Below, piece by piece: positions 34,786 through 43,205 of a stretch of 64,000 bases of DNA. This DNA is from Halomontanus rarus (GTDB lineage Archaea > Halobacteriota > Halobacteria > Halobacteriales > Natrialbaceae): the NCBI RefSeq assembly GCF_029338335.1, contig NZ_CP119798.1. One strand, given 5' to 3'. Numbering within the stretch: the stretch's first letter is position 1; every line of letters starts with the position of its first letter. The notes under the pieces are model-generated. The model saw only the letters and a program-made list of their open reading frames with translations, was not told the DNA's origin and ran no database searches. Made by a program: the position numbers and the translations under genes.

Positions 34786-35109
34786 TCACGTTGGCATCCA
34801 AAGTGCGTACAGTATCGCCACTAATCCTGAAACCTGACTCAGTTGGGACGTGACAATCACTGCTGTAACAGGTATTCCTGGAAGTATCCCGTAGAGAAGG
34901 AAGATACAGAACGGCAGGGCGAGAACGAGAGTGAACCCAAGTGCGATAAAGAGCATTGGTCGACTATTGTTCCGTCGGTACCCCCGGTACGCTTGGTATG
35001 CGATGAACACACCGATGATGACGCTCAGTATCTGCGTCGCTTGTTGAAACACGAGGACCCAGTCCGGTGGCATAGTGGGTTCCCACAGTTGCAGGATAAT
35101 GATTTCCAT
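34786..35109 (-). CDS. DUF7521-like small membrane protein
   Basis: A 107-residue protein with three membrane segments (VLVFQQATQILSVIIGVFIA, MLFIALGFTLVLALPFCIFL, VTSQLSQVSGLVAILYALWM) and a basic loop (YRGYRRNNSRP). Such proteins are usually encoded just after an ArsR-like winged-helix gene in haloarchaea, as here, with one base between the genes. It may sense the membrane for its partner. The family name is from recall of the pattern. Confidence 0.75.
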   Translation of the reverse strand: MEIIILQLWEPTMPPDWVLVFQQATQILSVIIGVFIAYQAYRGYRRNNSRPMLFIALGFTLVLALPFCIFLLYGILPGIPVTAVIVTSQLSQVSGLVAILYALWMPT

Positions 35110-35110
35110 C

Positions 35111-35458
35111 TCACATCCCCTCGATTAGCCGTGTGAACCGGTCCGCTGGGTCTTCCCTGCGTTCAACCTGCAGGTCTAATTCCCCATCTTGAAGTTCAAC
35201 AGTGATTCGTTCAAGATTCGTTGTGTACATGGTTCGGTGATGTCCTCCTTCTGGATCGAGTTGTGTCCGCTCGATGAGTAGGTTGCACTCTCGAAGGTCT
35301 TCCAGACGCCGGTAGATCGTTGGTTCGGAGACACCACAGTGTTCGCTTAGTGTGGTCGCTGACATGGGCTCTTGACTCGCTTTAGTGAGGATCGTGCGTG
35401 CTGTTGCATCCTCTAGCACGCCTGCAAGACGCTCAATGTCGTCATCCTCACTCACCAT
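35111..35458 (-). CDS. ArsR-like winged-helix regulator
   Basis: The 115-residue protein has a winged helix at about 5-70 (RLAGVLEDATARTILTKASQ, SATTLSEHCGVSEPTIYRRL) and a C-terminal region with YTTNLERITVELQDGELDL. The promoter side faces the membrane-protein gene at 35558 about 100 bases away, so it could control that pair as well as its own operon with the DUF7521-like gene. Confidence 0.85.
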   Translation of the reverse strand: MVSEDDDIERLAGVLEDATARTILTKASQEPMSATTLSEHCGVSEPTIYRRLEDLRECNLLIERTQLDPEGGHHRTMYTTNLERITVELQDGELDLQVERREDPADRFTRLIEGM

Positions 35459-35557
35459 ACCCAACTAACAATGCTGTGGTTTTAAAGAAATTAGCACAAC
35501 TACAGAGTCTGAAGCCGTGCTTTACGGATTATACGAGACCCATCCGTCCAATCTCCT

Positions 35558-35935
35558 ATGGTCGCGAAAAACGCATCACCGTTAACAAAACGGGCAGGAT
35601 CGTCGTCACTCGGCGGGCTCGTGATCGTTCTTGCGAGCATTGTGCTGAGTATCGTTTCATACGGGCTTCTCGCAGACACAGTTCGGATTCGATGGATGAT
35701 CGGCACCTACCAACATCATGGCCCAGAGCACGCCTCGACGATGTTTGTCCTCGTGATGTTCCCTCTGGTCATTGGGGGACTATACATCGTAGCCCGCTGG
35801 CTCAGGACTCATCTTGAACGTGCTGACGGAATTGAGGACTTCGACGAGTTCCGAGCCATCTACGACATCTGTGTGCTATTGATCCTCGGCATCATTGTCG
35901 TTGGACAACTAGTTATCATTGCACTCAACCTGTGA
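35558..35935 (+). CDS. Three-helix membrane protein upstream of a CPBP gene
   Basis: The 125-residue protein has membrane segments near 20-40, 60-78 and 103-123, and a charged loop (RTHLERADGIEDFDEFRAIY). It overlaps the CPBP reading frame region (TGA at 35933-35935, CPBP ATG at 35941), so the two are translated together. The family is unknown to me; a partner or substrate-binding role is possible. Confidence 0.7.
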   Translation: MVAKNASPLTKRAGSSSLGGLVIVLASIVLSIVSYGLLADTVRIRWMIGTYQHHGPEHASTMFVLVMFPLVIGGLYIVARWLRTHLERADGIEDFDEFRAIYDICVLLILGIIVVGQLVIIALNL

Positions 35936-35940
35936 AACCA

Positions 35941-36873
35941 ATGTCTCGAGAACTCTCATCCATGGACGCTGTCAACACGCGGAACGTGATGGAATTCCTC
36001 GTCATTCTCACTATACTAGTCCTCGGATTCGTCGCTATCACACAGGCGACTGGTATAGAGATCGTGACGGTTGGGCCACTGTACATGTTCACACCAGCAA
36101 TTGCTGGGTTACTCGTGTGCTTACACAACCGAATCGCACTCCAGGATGTTGGTCTGCGCATCGGTCGCCGCCGCTGGCTTGCCCTGGCCGCGGTCCTGCC
36201 ACTCCCAGTTCTTGGAACGATAACTGCGATTTCAATCGGTGTGCCGGGCGTGATGTTCAACTCTTCCTTTGACATGGCAGCTGAGCTTGGTCTCCCGTCA
36301 GGTCCGTTCTGGACGCTCATCGCACTGGGCGGTATGGTAGCAATCGGAGCGACAGTGAACGCGGTCGCTGGTTTCGGTGAAGAATTCGAATGGCGAGGAT
36401 ACCTATTGTGGAAACTTGCCCCTCTCGGGTTCTGGAAGGCATCCTTAGCGATCGGAACCGTCTGGGGTGTCTGGCACGCACCACTCATCGTCACCGGGTA
36501 CAATTACCCATCGTTCCCGATTGTCGGTGTGTTCGCGCTCACAATCGCATGCATCTCCATGTCCCCACTGTTCATCTACATCGCTGTTCGGTCACAATCC
36601 GTCGTCCCTGCGGCAATCTTCCATGGGGTATTCAACGCTGTTGGTCTTGTCGGGTACGCAGCAACTGATGACGCCGTCCTCAGACAACTCGTCGCCAGCG
36701 AAGGCGGTGTCATAGGTGTGACGGTGTTCGGGATCATTGCGGCCGTTATTGCGCTCACCGGGACGCCACACCTTTCCAGTGACATATTCACTCATAGTAG
36801 CCCTGATGCACCCAGTTTGGACATGGAAGAGATCCATTCGGCGAGAAATTCGGACGCTGCTGGAGAGCAGTAG
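35941..36873 (+). CDS. CPBP (Abi) family membrane endopeptidase
   Basis: The 310-residue protein has about eight membrane segments and all CPBP motifs: GEEFEWRGYL, WGVWHAPLIVTG and FHGVFNA. It should be an intramembrane protease. ATG 35941 is used; a GTG nine bases earlier is in frame but overlaps the previous stop. It is co-transcribed with the small membrane protein before it and faces the ArsR/DUF7521 pair. A second CPBP gene (31064) and a dead one (30714) lie within 6 kb. Confidence 0.85.
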   Translation: MSRELSSMDAVNTRNVMEFLVILTILVLGFVAITQATGIEIVTVGPLYMFTPAIAGLLVCLHNRIALQDVGLRIGRRRWLALAAVLPLPVLGTITAISIGVPGVMFNSSFDMAAELGLPSGPFWTLIALGGMVAIGATVNAVAGFGEEFEWRGYLLWKLAPLGFWKASLAIGTVWGVWHAPLIVTGYNYPSFPIVGVFALTIACISMSPLFIYIAVRSQSVVPAAIFHGVFNAVGLVGYAATDDAVLRQLVASEGGVIGVTVFGIIAAVIALTGTPHLSSDIFTHSSPDAPSLDMEEIHSARNSDAAGEQ

Positions 36874-37409
36874 TGGTAGTCTACAAAGTAGCACCACCAA
36901 TCCTTGTTTCTATTTAGTGTTTCCACCGCTCATTCTTGTGTGAATTGGAAGCTTTTAACCGTTAAATGAGGAAGGATACAGTCAATGAGCAGCGGTTGAA
37001 CGGAGTTACTCGTCCATCAAGGAGCGCGCAGCGTACACGACAGCGAAAGAATTCGAGATTCGATGGTGGCCTATGGCTTCCCGTGCGTTGTGTGCAACGT
37101 GTGGTTCTTAATGGATTTCCGGACTCAGGAGCGCATCGGTGTGATCGAGACACGGAAGAAACCTCGCATCACACAATCTTCACTCCGGGCCCGCAAATCG
37201 GGAGACGCATCACTGTTCTGTGACTCTACTTTTCATCGTTTGTGTGTTATTGGAACCACCAAGTCTCTGTCAGTAGCTAGTGATCTAGTTTCTTATTCAT
37301 TGGAGTCCAAGAACCTATCACCAGATGCGGCTGGCGGACCCCTTCCTGTTCTCCGCACCGGAGTACGACCCATGATGAGTCACGCAGAGGGGTGTCTTCT
37401 GCCTCTCTT
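36874..37409. other. 536-base gap with decayed coding DNA
   Basis: Frames such as EFEIRWWPMASRALCATCGS on the plus strand (near 37050) look like broken protein, possibly from a transposase or zinc-ribbon gene, but are cut by stops. No intact gene is supported. Confidence 0.4.
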
Positions 37410-37715
37410 TCAACCACATGCTTGGTCTGTGTGTTCGTAAATCAGGATTCGAGTCTCATCTTCAATCCGGACGCGATAGCCAAAAACCGTGAACTCAACT
37501 ACGAGATCAATAGCATCACCTCCCTCAGTGATGAGTGCATTGAATCCGCTGGGATCGATACAGTCGAATAAGGTGCAATCAAACCGCGTCGATACTGTTG
37601 TGGGATCGATCTCTTCCACAGTGGCAATCGCTTGAACGACAGCGACGCTGACCGGCGTCTCCCCTTCATACTCGTACTCGAGAAGGAGTTCTGGGCCTGG
37701 TGTCTCGCTCACCAT
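37410..37715 (-). CDS. HalOD1 output-domain protein
   Basis: A 101-residue protein formed by one HalOD1 domain: SVAVVQAIATVEEIDPTTVS, LFDCIDPSGFNALITEG and VEFTVFGYRVRIEDETRILI. It lies 108 bases downstream of a DUF7344 gene on the same strand and may share its transcript. The pairing of HalOD1 with a winged-helix regulator is also seen at 29014-29942. Confidence 0.8.
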   Translation of the reverse strand: MVSETPGPELLLEYEYEGETPVSVAVVQAIATVEEIDPTTVSTRFDCTLFDCIDPSGFNALITEGGDAIDLVVEFTVFGYRVRIEDETRILIYEHTDQACG

Positions 37716-37823
37716 ATCTTTAGAGTAGAGGACACACGCACTTTACACTATTTTCCCCTAACAGTAATACTCTCAACAGAGTAAATAGTCACGGAATCTC
37801 CCCCTTCTTTGTAAGTTCAGCAG

Positions 37824-38204
37824 TTACTCCTCAGTGAGTTCTTCGGCTTTCACTTGTTCAAGCCAATCTTGCTTGGCAATCTCATCCTGATAACAGATCA
37901 TCTCGGTCCGGGGATCGTAGTCGATCATGCCGTAGTCTTCTAATTTCGGAAGATGATGGTGTTGGAGTGCAATCGTGAGTTCCTCTCGGTGATCCTCCGT
38001 CAGTGGCGTGCCAGGCTCTGTTTCCCAGTTGGCGACGTGTGTCACGAGCTCCTCAAGCGTCACGGTTTCGCTGGACGCTAATTGGAGTGAGTAGAGTATG
38101 TACCGGCGACGTTGATCGGCCAGTGCTCTGAAGAGCCGATCAAATGTTGATCCACTCCCATCCACCATTCGACACCTACCAGGGGGCGAATAACGATCGG
38201 TCAT
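37824..38204 (-). CDS. DUF7344-type winged-helix protein, soluble
   Basis: A 126-residue protein with the DUF7344 core: FDRLFRALADQRRRYILYSL, LEELVTHVANWETEPGTPLT, LTIALQHHHLPKLEDYGMID and YDPRTEMICY. There are no membrane helices. GCTATATATC at about 38231-38240 is correctly placed for a leaderless start at ATG 38204. Confidence 0.85.
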   Translation of the reverse strand: MTDRYSPPGRCRMVDGSGSTFDRLFRALADQRRRYILYSLQLASSETVTLEELVTHVANWETEPGTPLTEDHREELTIALQHHHLPKLEDYGMIDYDPRTEMICYQDEIAKQDWLEQVKAEELTEE

Positions 38205-38410
38205 CACTGTATTCTTACTTCATCAATAAGAGATATATAGCTAACACTTTTTGACTACAAGTACAAAGGCGCATTCTTGCAACCAGAAACTATGATGTTT
38301 GGTAATAGAATGTAAAAGTACTTCCCATATAATAATACATTAATATTGGTATTGGAATACTATTAATTTCTTTTATACAACAAACAATAATTGTCATAGG
38401 ATTCCCCTAT

Positions 38411-38794
38411 TTAATATCCTGCGTGATGAGTCATGATATCGAGATGCAACTCCACCATATCCCCTACCTGAAGCTGATAGAAACGGGCACCGTCAAGTAC
38501 AACGCCCGGTTGCAGGAACTGCGCTACTGGCGTCACGACTGCCTCAAAGACATCTTCGAGTACGCCAGTCTCCAGCCCAGAGGGACAAACTAAGACTGAG
38601 GCGGCGAAAGCTGTCAGCGTGCAGGATGCGACGCTCTCGCGTAATCTCCGGAATCCGTCGCTCCCTGCAAGCGACAGGTGAACAGCTAACTGCGTGACTG
38701 TCTCCCAGGTGAATGATCTGACAGAGGGCTCCTGCAAGTATATACAATCCAACGGCAGATCGTCGATTTGAGAACCGCTGCCGTTGGAGGACAT
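38411..38794 (-). CDS. Hypothetical protein
   Basis: A 127-residue frame with ordinary composition (LPLDCIYLQEPSVRSFTWET, VFEAVVTPVAQFLQPGVVLD). It has one weakly hydrophobic stretch and no motif. Long enough to be real, but without a recognisable relative in the window. It may be a regulator effector domain or a remnant. Confidence 0.45.
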   Translation of the reverse strand: MSSNGSGSQIDDLPLDCIYLQEPSVRSFTWETVTQLAVHLSLAGSDGFRRLRESVASCTLTAFAASVLVCPSGLETGVLEDVFEAVVTPVAQFLQPGVVLDGARFYQLQVGDMVELHLDIMTHHAGY

Positions 38795-38890
38795 TCGGCG
38801 GTTCTCTTCCCACCAGCCACTACTACATGTTCCGTTTCAGGAGCAGTCCGACTTGGACTGCTCTTTCCGCCTACCCGTGAGAGCATTTCG

Positions 38891-39065
38891 TCAAGTTCGT
38901 GTCAGTATCAGGGGTGACAACACCCGTCGGCGTGTGAACGATTCGAGATCATCGGCAAATCCCGCCAGCGTGAACCTATTGGGCTCACGGAAGTCACTCA
39001 CGTCGTATTTGACCGCCACCAGTGCATCCTTGAGCCGTCGACGGAGGACTGACTGGTCTTTTCGA
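38891..39065 (-). pseudogene. Coding fragment of unknown origin
   Basis: The minus strand reads VLRRRLKDALVAVKYDVSDF then REPNRFTLAGFADDLESFTR, a protein-like stretch with no start codon and a TGA just upstream. It looks like the piece of a lost gene. I cannot name it. Confidence 0.35.
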
Positions 39066-39094
39066 TCAAGGGCGGTTCGGCTTCTCTCACGGGA

Positions 39095-39325
39095 TTATTT
39101 AAGAGAGTACAACTGTTGGCGGGCGTCCTGAAAATAGATATGTGTCTCTATCAGATTCTGCTCCTCAAGCCGCGTGAGTGCATATCGTACAGTTCGCTGG
39201 GCAAGCATGGTCTCTTCTACGAGTTCTTTCTGAGTACATTTTCCTTCGTATTCCAGAATCTTGTGCACTAATTTCGCACTTGGAGGCAGTTCTTCTAGCG
39301 GAGGTTCTGACGTGGCACAGTTCAC
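39095..39325 (-). CDS. MarR-like winged-helix regulator
   Basis: A 76-residue protein: PPLEELPPSAKLVHKILEYE, then GKCTQKELVEETMLAQRTVR and YALTRLEEQNLIETHIYFQD. This is a compact winged helix of a kind common in haloarchaea. GTG 39325 lies about 30 bases after TTATATGG and is taken as a leaderless start; the TTG at 39370 precedes the TATA box. Confidence 0.8.
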   Translation of the reverse strand: MNCATSEPPLEELPPSAKLVHKILEYEGKCTQKELVEETMLAQRTVRYALTRLEEQNLIETHIYFQDARQQLYSLK

Positions 39326-39479
39326 GGAGTATTGTATTCGACCGAGACCGTACCATATAACTATTGCCAAATGTTAGCGCCCATCTGTCGACTCGCTTGA
39401 GGGCTAGTCGCTCCGAGTCCTCGAGAGATCGCGAGATATCGAGAACGTTCCACTCTCGACGGACGGTGCGCGAAGGGTA

Positions 39480-39705
39480 ATGAAACGGATCTGTGAATGC
39501 TACGCCCTCGAATCGACGGCGAGTATCTGAAATCTCACGGTGCTCGCCGTGGCCTTGGGCACGAACTGCAGTCGAAAGGCCGAGCCGAAAGACGCACAGT
39601 CGGCGCTTCGGCACAAGTCCATCGAGACGACGCACTCGGCGTACTCGGACATCCAGGCTGGCGAGACGGCCGGGCGGATCGACGAGATGGTCAATAACGA
39701 GTAAA
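39480..39705 (+). pseudogene. Tyrosine recombinase (integrase) C-terminal remnant
   Basis: Across two frameshifts the sequence reads RICECYALE, DGEYLKSHGARRGLGHELQS, then SALRHKSIETTHSAYSDIQA and GETAGRIDEMVNNE with a TAA stop. HGARRG carries the catalytic histidine and arginine of the HxxR box. RHKSIETTH provides the next histidine and AYSDIQ the tyrosine. It is dead. A second fragment of the same gene type is at 40482-40586. Confidence 0.6.
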
Positions 39706-39762
39706 ACTGTCAAACTCTATCAGGCTCACAAGGTTTACAATTAGAGTACTTGATTAGCAGGG

Positions 39763-39895
39763 TGCCCGTGGGGAAACCACCAACTCAGAGGCAACACCTA
39801 CCACCCCACGGGCAAGATTAGAGAATCGCGTCAGTACTAAAACGGACTCCGTATCGGCGAACACTGCGGGAGAGACACTGAGTTAACTACCCACA
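39763..39895 (+). repeat. Structured repeat unit A: hairpin plus conserved tail
   Basis: TGCCCGTGGGG/CCCCACGGGCA (39763-39773 with 39804-39814) is a perfect 11-bp stem enclosing a loop with ACCACC and ACACCTACC. A tail follows with CAGTACTAAAA, GTATCGG and GAGTTAACTACCCACA. Unit B at 40301-40433 keeps loop and tail but has different stem bases. It may be a regulatory RNA or a replication/transfer element. Confidence 0.5.
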
Positions 39896-39987
39896 CACGC
39901 TTCGTAGTCCGGCACTCAGTACCTACAATTGTTGGCCGAAGTCCTATGTGTGTCACTCACACACTCGCACATACTCCCCTCTAGGTG

Positions 39988-40188
39988 CTAACGGTAGTCC
40001 ATAGTGGCGGAGTAGATCATTGGCCGAATAGGCACTGAACCATACCCATCAGAAGGAAACGTACTCCTGTACCATCGCGGCTTGCCACGGTAGTTCACGC
40101 GGACCATCATCCACGGGTTGGGCCGGACGGTAGCTGTCAGAGAATACCGTCCCCCACTGACCCTGGCTTTACGTAGATTATCTGGCAA
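39988..40188 (-). CDS. Possible small basic protein
   Basis: A 66-residue basic frame (LRKARVSGGRYSLTATVRPN, then WMMVRVNYRGKPRWYRSTFP). Its composition is unlike the acidic proteome, so it may be spurious or phage/plasmid-derived. It sits between the two structured repeat units. Confidence 0.25.
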   Translation of the reverse strand: MPDNLRKARVSGGRYSLTATVRPNPWMMVRVNYRGKPRWYRSTFPSDGYGSVPIRPMIYSATMDYR

Positions 40189-40300
40189 ACGTGAACCATT
40201 GAGTCACTGGATTTCACTGTCAGTTCTATCCTAATCCGAAGTATCAGAATTGCTTGCAGGTTCAAGAGAATTTATGAACGCTAGTAATAGATGAATGGGT

Positions 40301-40433
40301 GTCAGTGGGGAGGTGACACCACCGTTACCACCTACCGACCTCCCCACTGACGTTCTTACGCAGACGTGTCAGTACCAAAAGATGGTGTGTATCGGTGAAG
40401 ACTGCGGGATACGGAATGAGTTAACTACCCACA
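40301..40433 (+). repeat. Structured repeat unit B: hairpin plus conserved tail
   Basis: GTCAGTGGGGAGGT/ACCTCCCCACTGAC (40301-40314 with 40338-40351) is a perfect 14-bp stem. The loop holds ACACCACC and ACCACCTACC, like unit A. The tail repeats CAGTACCAAAA, GTATCGG and GAGTTAACTACCCACA. Stem sequences of A and B differ while pairing is kept. Confidence 0.5.
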
Positions 40434-40481
40434 TAGTGATAGTCGTATGGAGATTTTTCACATGTACTTGAACCCACGCTT

Positions 40482-40586
40482 TACGGGCTCACACGGCAGG
40501 TCGTCGTCGCACGTCTCGAGTGGCGTGAACTAATGATGCAACGGATCTGTGAAAAGTACGACCTCGCGATCGACGGCGAGTATCTT
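40482..40586 (+). pseudogene. Second integrase fragment
   Basis: The frame reads RQVVVARLEWRELMMQRICE then KYDLAIDGEYL, matching the RICECYALE-DGEYL segment of the remnant at 39480. It stops abruptly at an AT-rich junction and is followed by an unrelated zinc-ribbon gene. A reading frame from ATG 40533 that joins the two is accidental. Confidence 0.5.
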
Positions 40587-40613
40587 TATATGTATAATTC
40601 AGCAACAAAACCT

Positions 40614-40745
40614 ATGGCAAAAATTGAGACAGTAGAAGAGACGTGTAACGATTGTGAATTAACCCTGCTATATCACAATCCGAGACAGCTATATCATTGT
40701 GAAGAGTGTGGGAGTACTTGGTCAATGGAAACGTTAAACGATTGA
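40614..40745 (+). CDS. 43-residue zinc-ribbon protein
   Basis: The protein reads MAKIETVEETCNDCELTLLY then HNPRQLYHCEECGSTWS. CNDC and CEEC are the four zinc ligands. TTTATATG near 40586 is about 28 bases before ATG 40614, fitting a leaderless start and arguing against the longer frame that begins in integrase debris. Confidence 0.6.
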   Translation: MAKIETVEETCNDCELTLLYHNPRQLYHCEECGSTWSMETLND

Positions 40746-40931
40746 CCAGATTCCGACAAAATGCCGCCGTCACAGGATAAATTCTCAAAGCACTTCGATC
40801 AGTAGGTTCGAACCACATCCATATGAGAGATTAGTGTTCATAATAGAGAGCGATTTCAAAGGCATTCTTGACACACTTGAAGATGAGTTGCCTATTCTCT
40901 GATTACTCTTCGTTCCTGATCGGGAGCACAC

Positions 40932-41050
40932 CATTCGGAAACGACAGCTACAGACGTTTTTGTATCTGAAATTAAAACTCTCGTATGATTACGAATCCGG
41001 AAGTACTCGAACACACCAGCGCGGCCAGCGAGTCAACAGCGCATCAGAGA
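40932..41050 (+). pseudogene. Truncated copy of an orc1/cdc6 upstream region and start
   Basis: TTCGGAAACGACAG at 40933-40946, a following GT..GTATCTGAAA stretch, and ATG 40985 (MITNPEVLEH) parallel the sequence before and at the start of the intact cdc6 gene (44668-44730). The frame dies after about 28 codons. This looks like a lost second origin-cdc6 module. Confidence 0.4.
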
Positions 41051-41253
41051 ATATGCCCTAGACTAGAATGAATAGGGGGCCGTCATATGGGGAACGGCCC
41101 CGACTGGTGACTGAGTACTCATCCGGCCGGTCGCATGGCGGGTGTCAAACGTGATCGGCCGGTGTGTCAGTGTCTAGCACCCGAGCTATATGAATCTTTG
41201 TACCCTATTTCGGCATCTGTTGGGAACAGCAGCAGGAAATTCAGAGAGAGGAA

Positions 41254-41388
41254 TTACGAGCCGACAACAATAGTACCACAGTCTTCGATCTCTTCGATCG
41301 CTTCCTCAACCTCAGTTTGTGTCGCCTCGTGGATTGAAGACTGGTCATCCTCTTCCATTTCGTCTACCTCTCTATCCTTCTCTCCCAT
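41254..41388 (-). CDS. 44-residue acidic protein, paralogue of 34194
   Basis: The minus strand encodes MGEKDREVDEMEEDDQSSIH, then EATQTEVEEAIEEIED and CGTIVVGS. It aligns without gaps with the protein at 34194 and shares its length, N-terminal MG, central EA.Q..VE.AIE, and terminal GS. Conservation of length and reading frame between two separated loci is the main evidence that both are real genes. The function is unknown. No partner gene is shared nearby. Confidence 0.6.
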   Translation of the reverse strand: MGEKDREVDEMEEDDQSSIHEATQTEVEEAIEEIEDCGTIVVGS

Positions 41389-42125
41389 CTTGATAGAGGA
41401 TTATATTGGGATGTCTTAGATCTATCGAGAATTTTGTATTTCTTGGTAATGGCGTCAGCTAATACCTATGTCAAACTGGCAATAAGTTTCATAAGGATGG
41501 ATTCTCGAGATACAATTGACAGGGCGGACGGCTGCTTGCCAGACACACAATCACCACCCTCATCACCCAACCCCCTGTCAGAACACTGTAGGAAGTGTCG
41601 ACATCACTCGTCCCGGCACACCACCCGACGTTTTCTGAGACTGTACAAAAATATCAAGGGAATGAGTCTTGAGTAGCATATTTCGTACGAGTGAGTGTTG
41701 ATACACTCTATTATCCGACGTTCAGCGCAACGCTGACGACCTCCGGAAAGATGTAGCGGACCAGTTACTCGAGCAGCTTCACCACGGTCAGCCCGTTCAC
41801 GGACATTGGATCTGTACAACGGACTGACCGTGAGTACCGAACACTCCAAGATGAGGACGACGTGCTTGCCGCACTTGAGTAAGCAAGGATTCACGCGATC
41901 GGGTAACGACCATTGATTCCGGCAAATGTTATTCATCATCGAATAGTCAACTTTGATCTGGAATCGGACGAAAAGACTTCTTCGGAGAGTCGATATCAAA
42001 AAGATCAATAACTGTCGAAATATATCCGATTTGAATGTCTATGTACAATAACTGTGCGATATATTGAAAGTGAGGACAGTACCTATAAGAGACTTGGGTA
42101 CAATTTACAAATACTAGAGTAATTC
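41389..42125. other. 737-base gap without a supported gene
   Basis: Short broken frames only, such as VADQLLEQLHHGQPVHGHW near 41760. The AT-rich end (42050-42120) contains the promoter of the PAS kinase. Confidence 0.4.
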
Positions 42126-43124
42126 ATGAAATGCACAGATCCTCCAATAGGAGGTCACCGGATCATGGTTGACAACTTTCCGAACGGTGTGTTGGTACTA
42201 TTCGACACCAATCTGGATTATCGAATCGTTGGTCCCGAAATCTTGCCCTTCTCACAGAGGAAGGCAACTGACATGGTTGATAGATCGGTCTACGAACTCT
42301 TTCCTGAGGAAACTGCTACCCTACTCGAACCAAAACTTCAGAACACGATTGATGGTAACGCCCAATCATTCGACGTCAAATATCAGGAACGAATTCACCA
42401 TGTCGAGACACGGTCAGTGCATATCGATGATGAACCGTACGGCGTACTAGTTACGCAAGAAGTGACCGATGTCCGTGAGACAACAATCGAACTCAAACGT
42501 CAAAACAAGCGATTGGATCAGTTTGCGAGTATGGTCTCTCACGACCTTCGGAATCCTCTTGCGATCGCATTGGGAGAACTCGAGCACTATCGTGAGACGG
42601 GGAAGGAAGCCTACTTGGATGGTGTCGAAGACGCACTGAAACGAGTTGAAGATCTTACTACCGAGCTAACAGCGCTCGCCCGCTCAAGTGTCCCGTCGAA
42701 GGAACACGAACCAGTGTCATTGGATGCGGTTGCAAAGGATGCATGGGAGCAAATTGATACTCGATTAGCATCCCTTGAAACGCAGAACTGTACAATCAAC
42801 GGCGACAAGAGCCAGCTACAGGTACTTTTCGAAAATCTCTATCGAAATGCAATCGGCCACGGCGGGGAGGACGTCACTGTTCGAACTGGGCCCTTAGAAG
42901 ACGGATTCTACGTTGAAGATACAGGAGACGGTATTCCTCTGGAAAAAAGAGAGCAAGTATTCGAACACGGGTTCACGACAGGATACGGGGGAAGCGGGGT
43001 TGGGCTTACGATTGTCAGTCGAATTGCCAACGATCACGACCTAACGATCTCGCTCACTGATAGTAAAGACGGTGGCGCTCGGTTCGAATTTCGGGAAGAT
43101 CAGCTTGGTTCTCAACTGGAGTGA
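42126..43124 (+). CDS. PAS-domain histidine kinase, soluble
   Basis: The 332-residue protein has one PAS domain (about 15-110), then a HisKA helix with His139 in MVSHDLRNPL. The HATPase domain has FENLYRNAIGH, EDTGDGIPLEKREQVFEHG and GGSGVGLTIVSRI. There is no membrane segment, so it senses inside the cell. ATG 42126 is used; ATG 42165 is an alternative. It converges with the kinase at 43206, 81 bases apart. Confidence 0.9.
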   Translation: MKCTDPPIGGHRIMVDNFPNGVLVLFDTNLDYRIVGPEILPFSQRKATDMVDRSVYELFPEETATLLEPKLQNTIDGNAQSFDVKYQERIHHVETRSVHIDDEPYGVLVTQEVTDVRETTIELKRQNKRLDQFASMVSHDLRNPLAIALGELEHYRETGKEAYLDGVEDALKRVEDLTTELTALARSSVPSKEHEPVSLDAVAKDAWEQIDTRLASLETQNCTINGDKSQLQVLFENLYRNAIGHGGEDVTVRTGPLEDGFYVEDTGDGIPLEKREQVFEHGFTTGYGGSGVGLTIVSRIANDHDLTISLTDSKDGGARFEFREDQLGSQLE

Positions 43125-43205
43125 CTCGAGTGAAATCGACCTTTCGATCGTCTAGATGGCATCTAAAGGCCGTCAAGCTAGGAGAGGACAGAGGATCGCT
43201 CGAGA

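Noticed and set aside
40533..40613. Longer start for the 40614 zinc-ribbon gene
   Set aside because: The extra residues are an integrase fragment also present at 39480, and a TATA box lies between the two parts.
41060..41160. GGGGCCGT/ACGGCCCC and CCGGCCG/CGGCCGG hairpins as CRISPR or attachment repeats
   Set aside because: Single copies with no repeated spacing and no match to the CRISPR relic or IS ends; kept only as ordinary hairpins.
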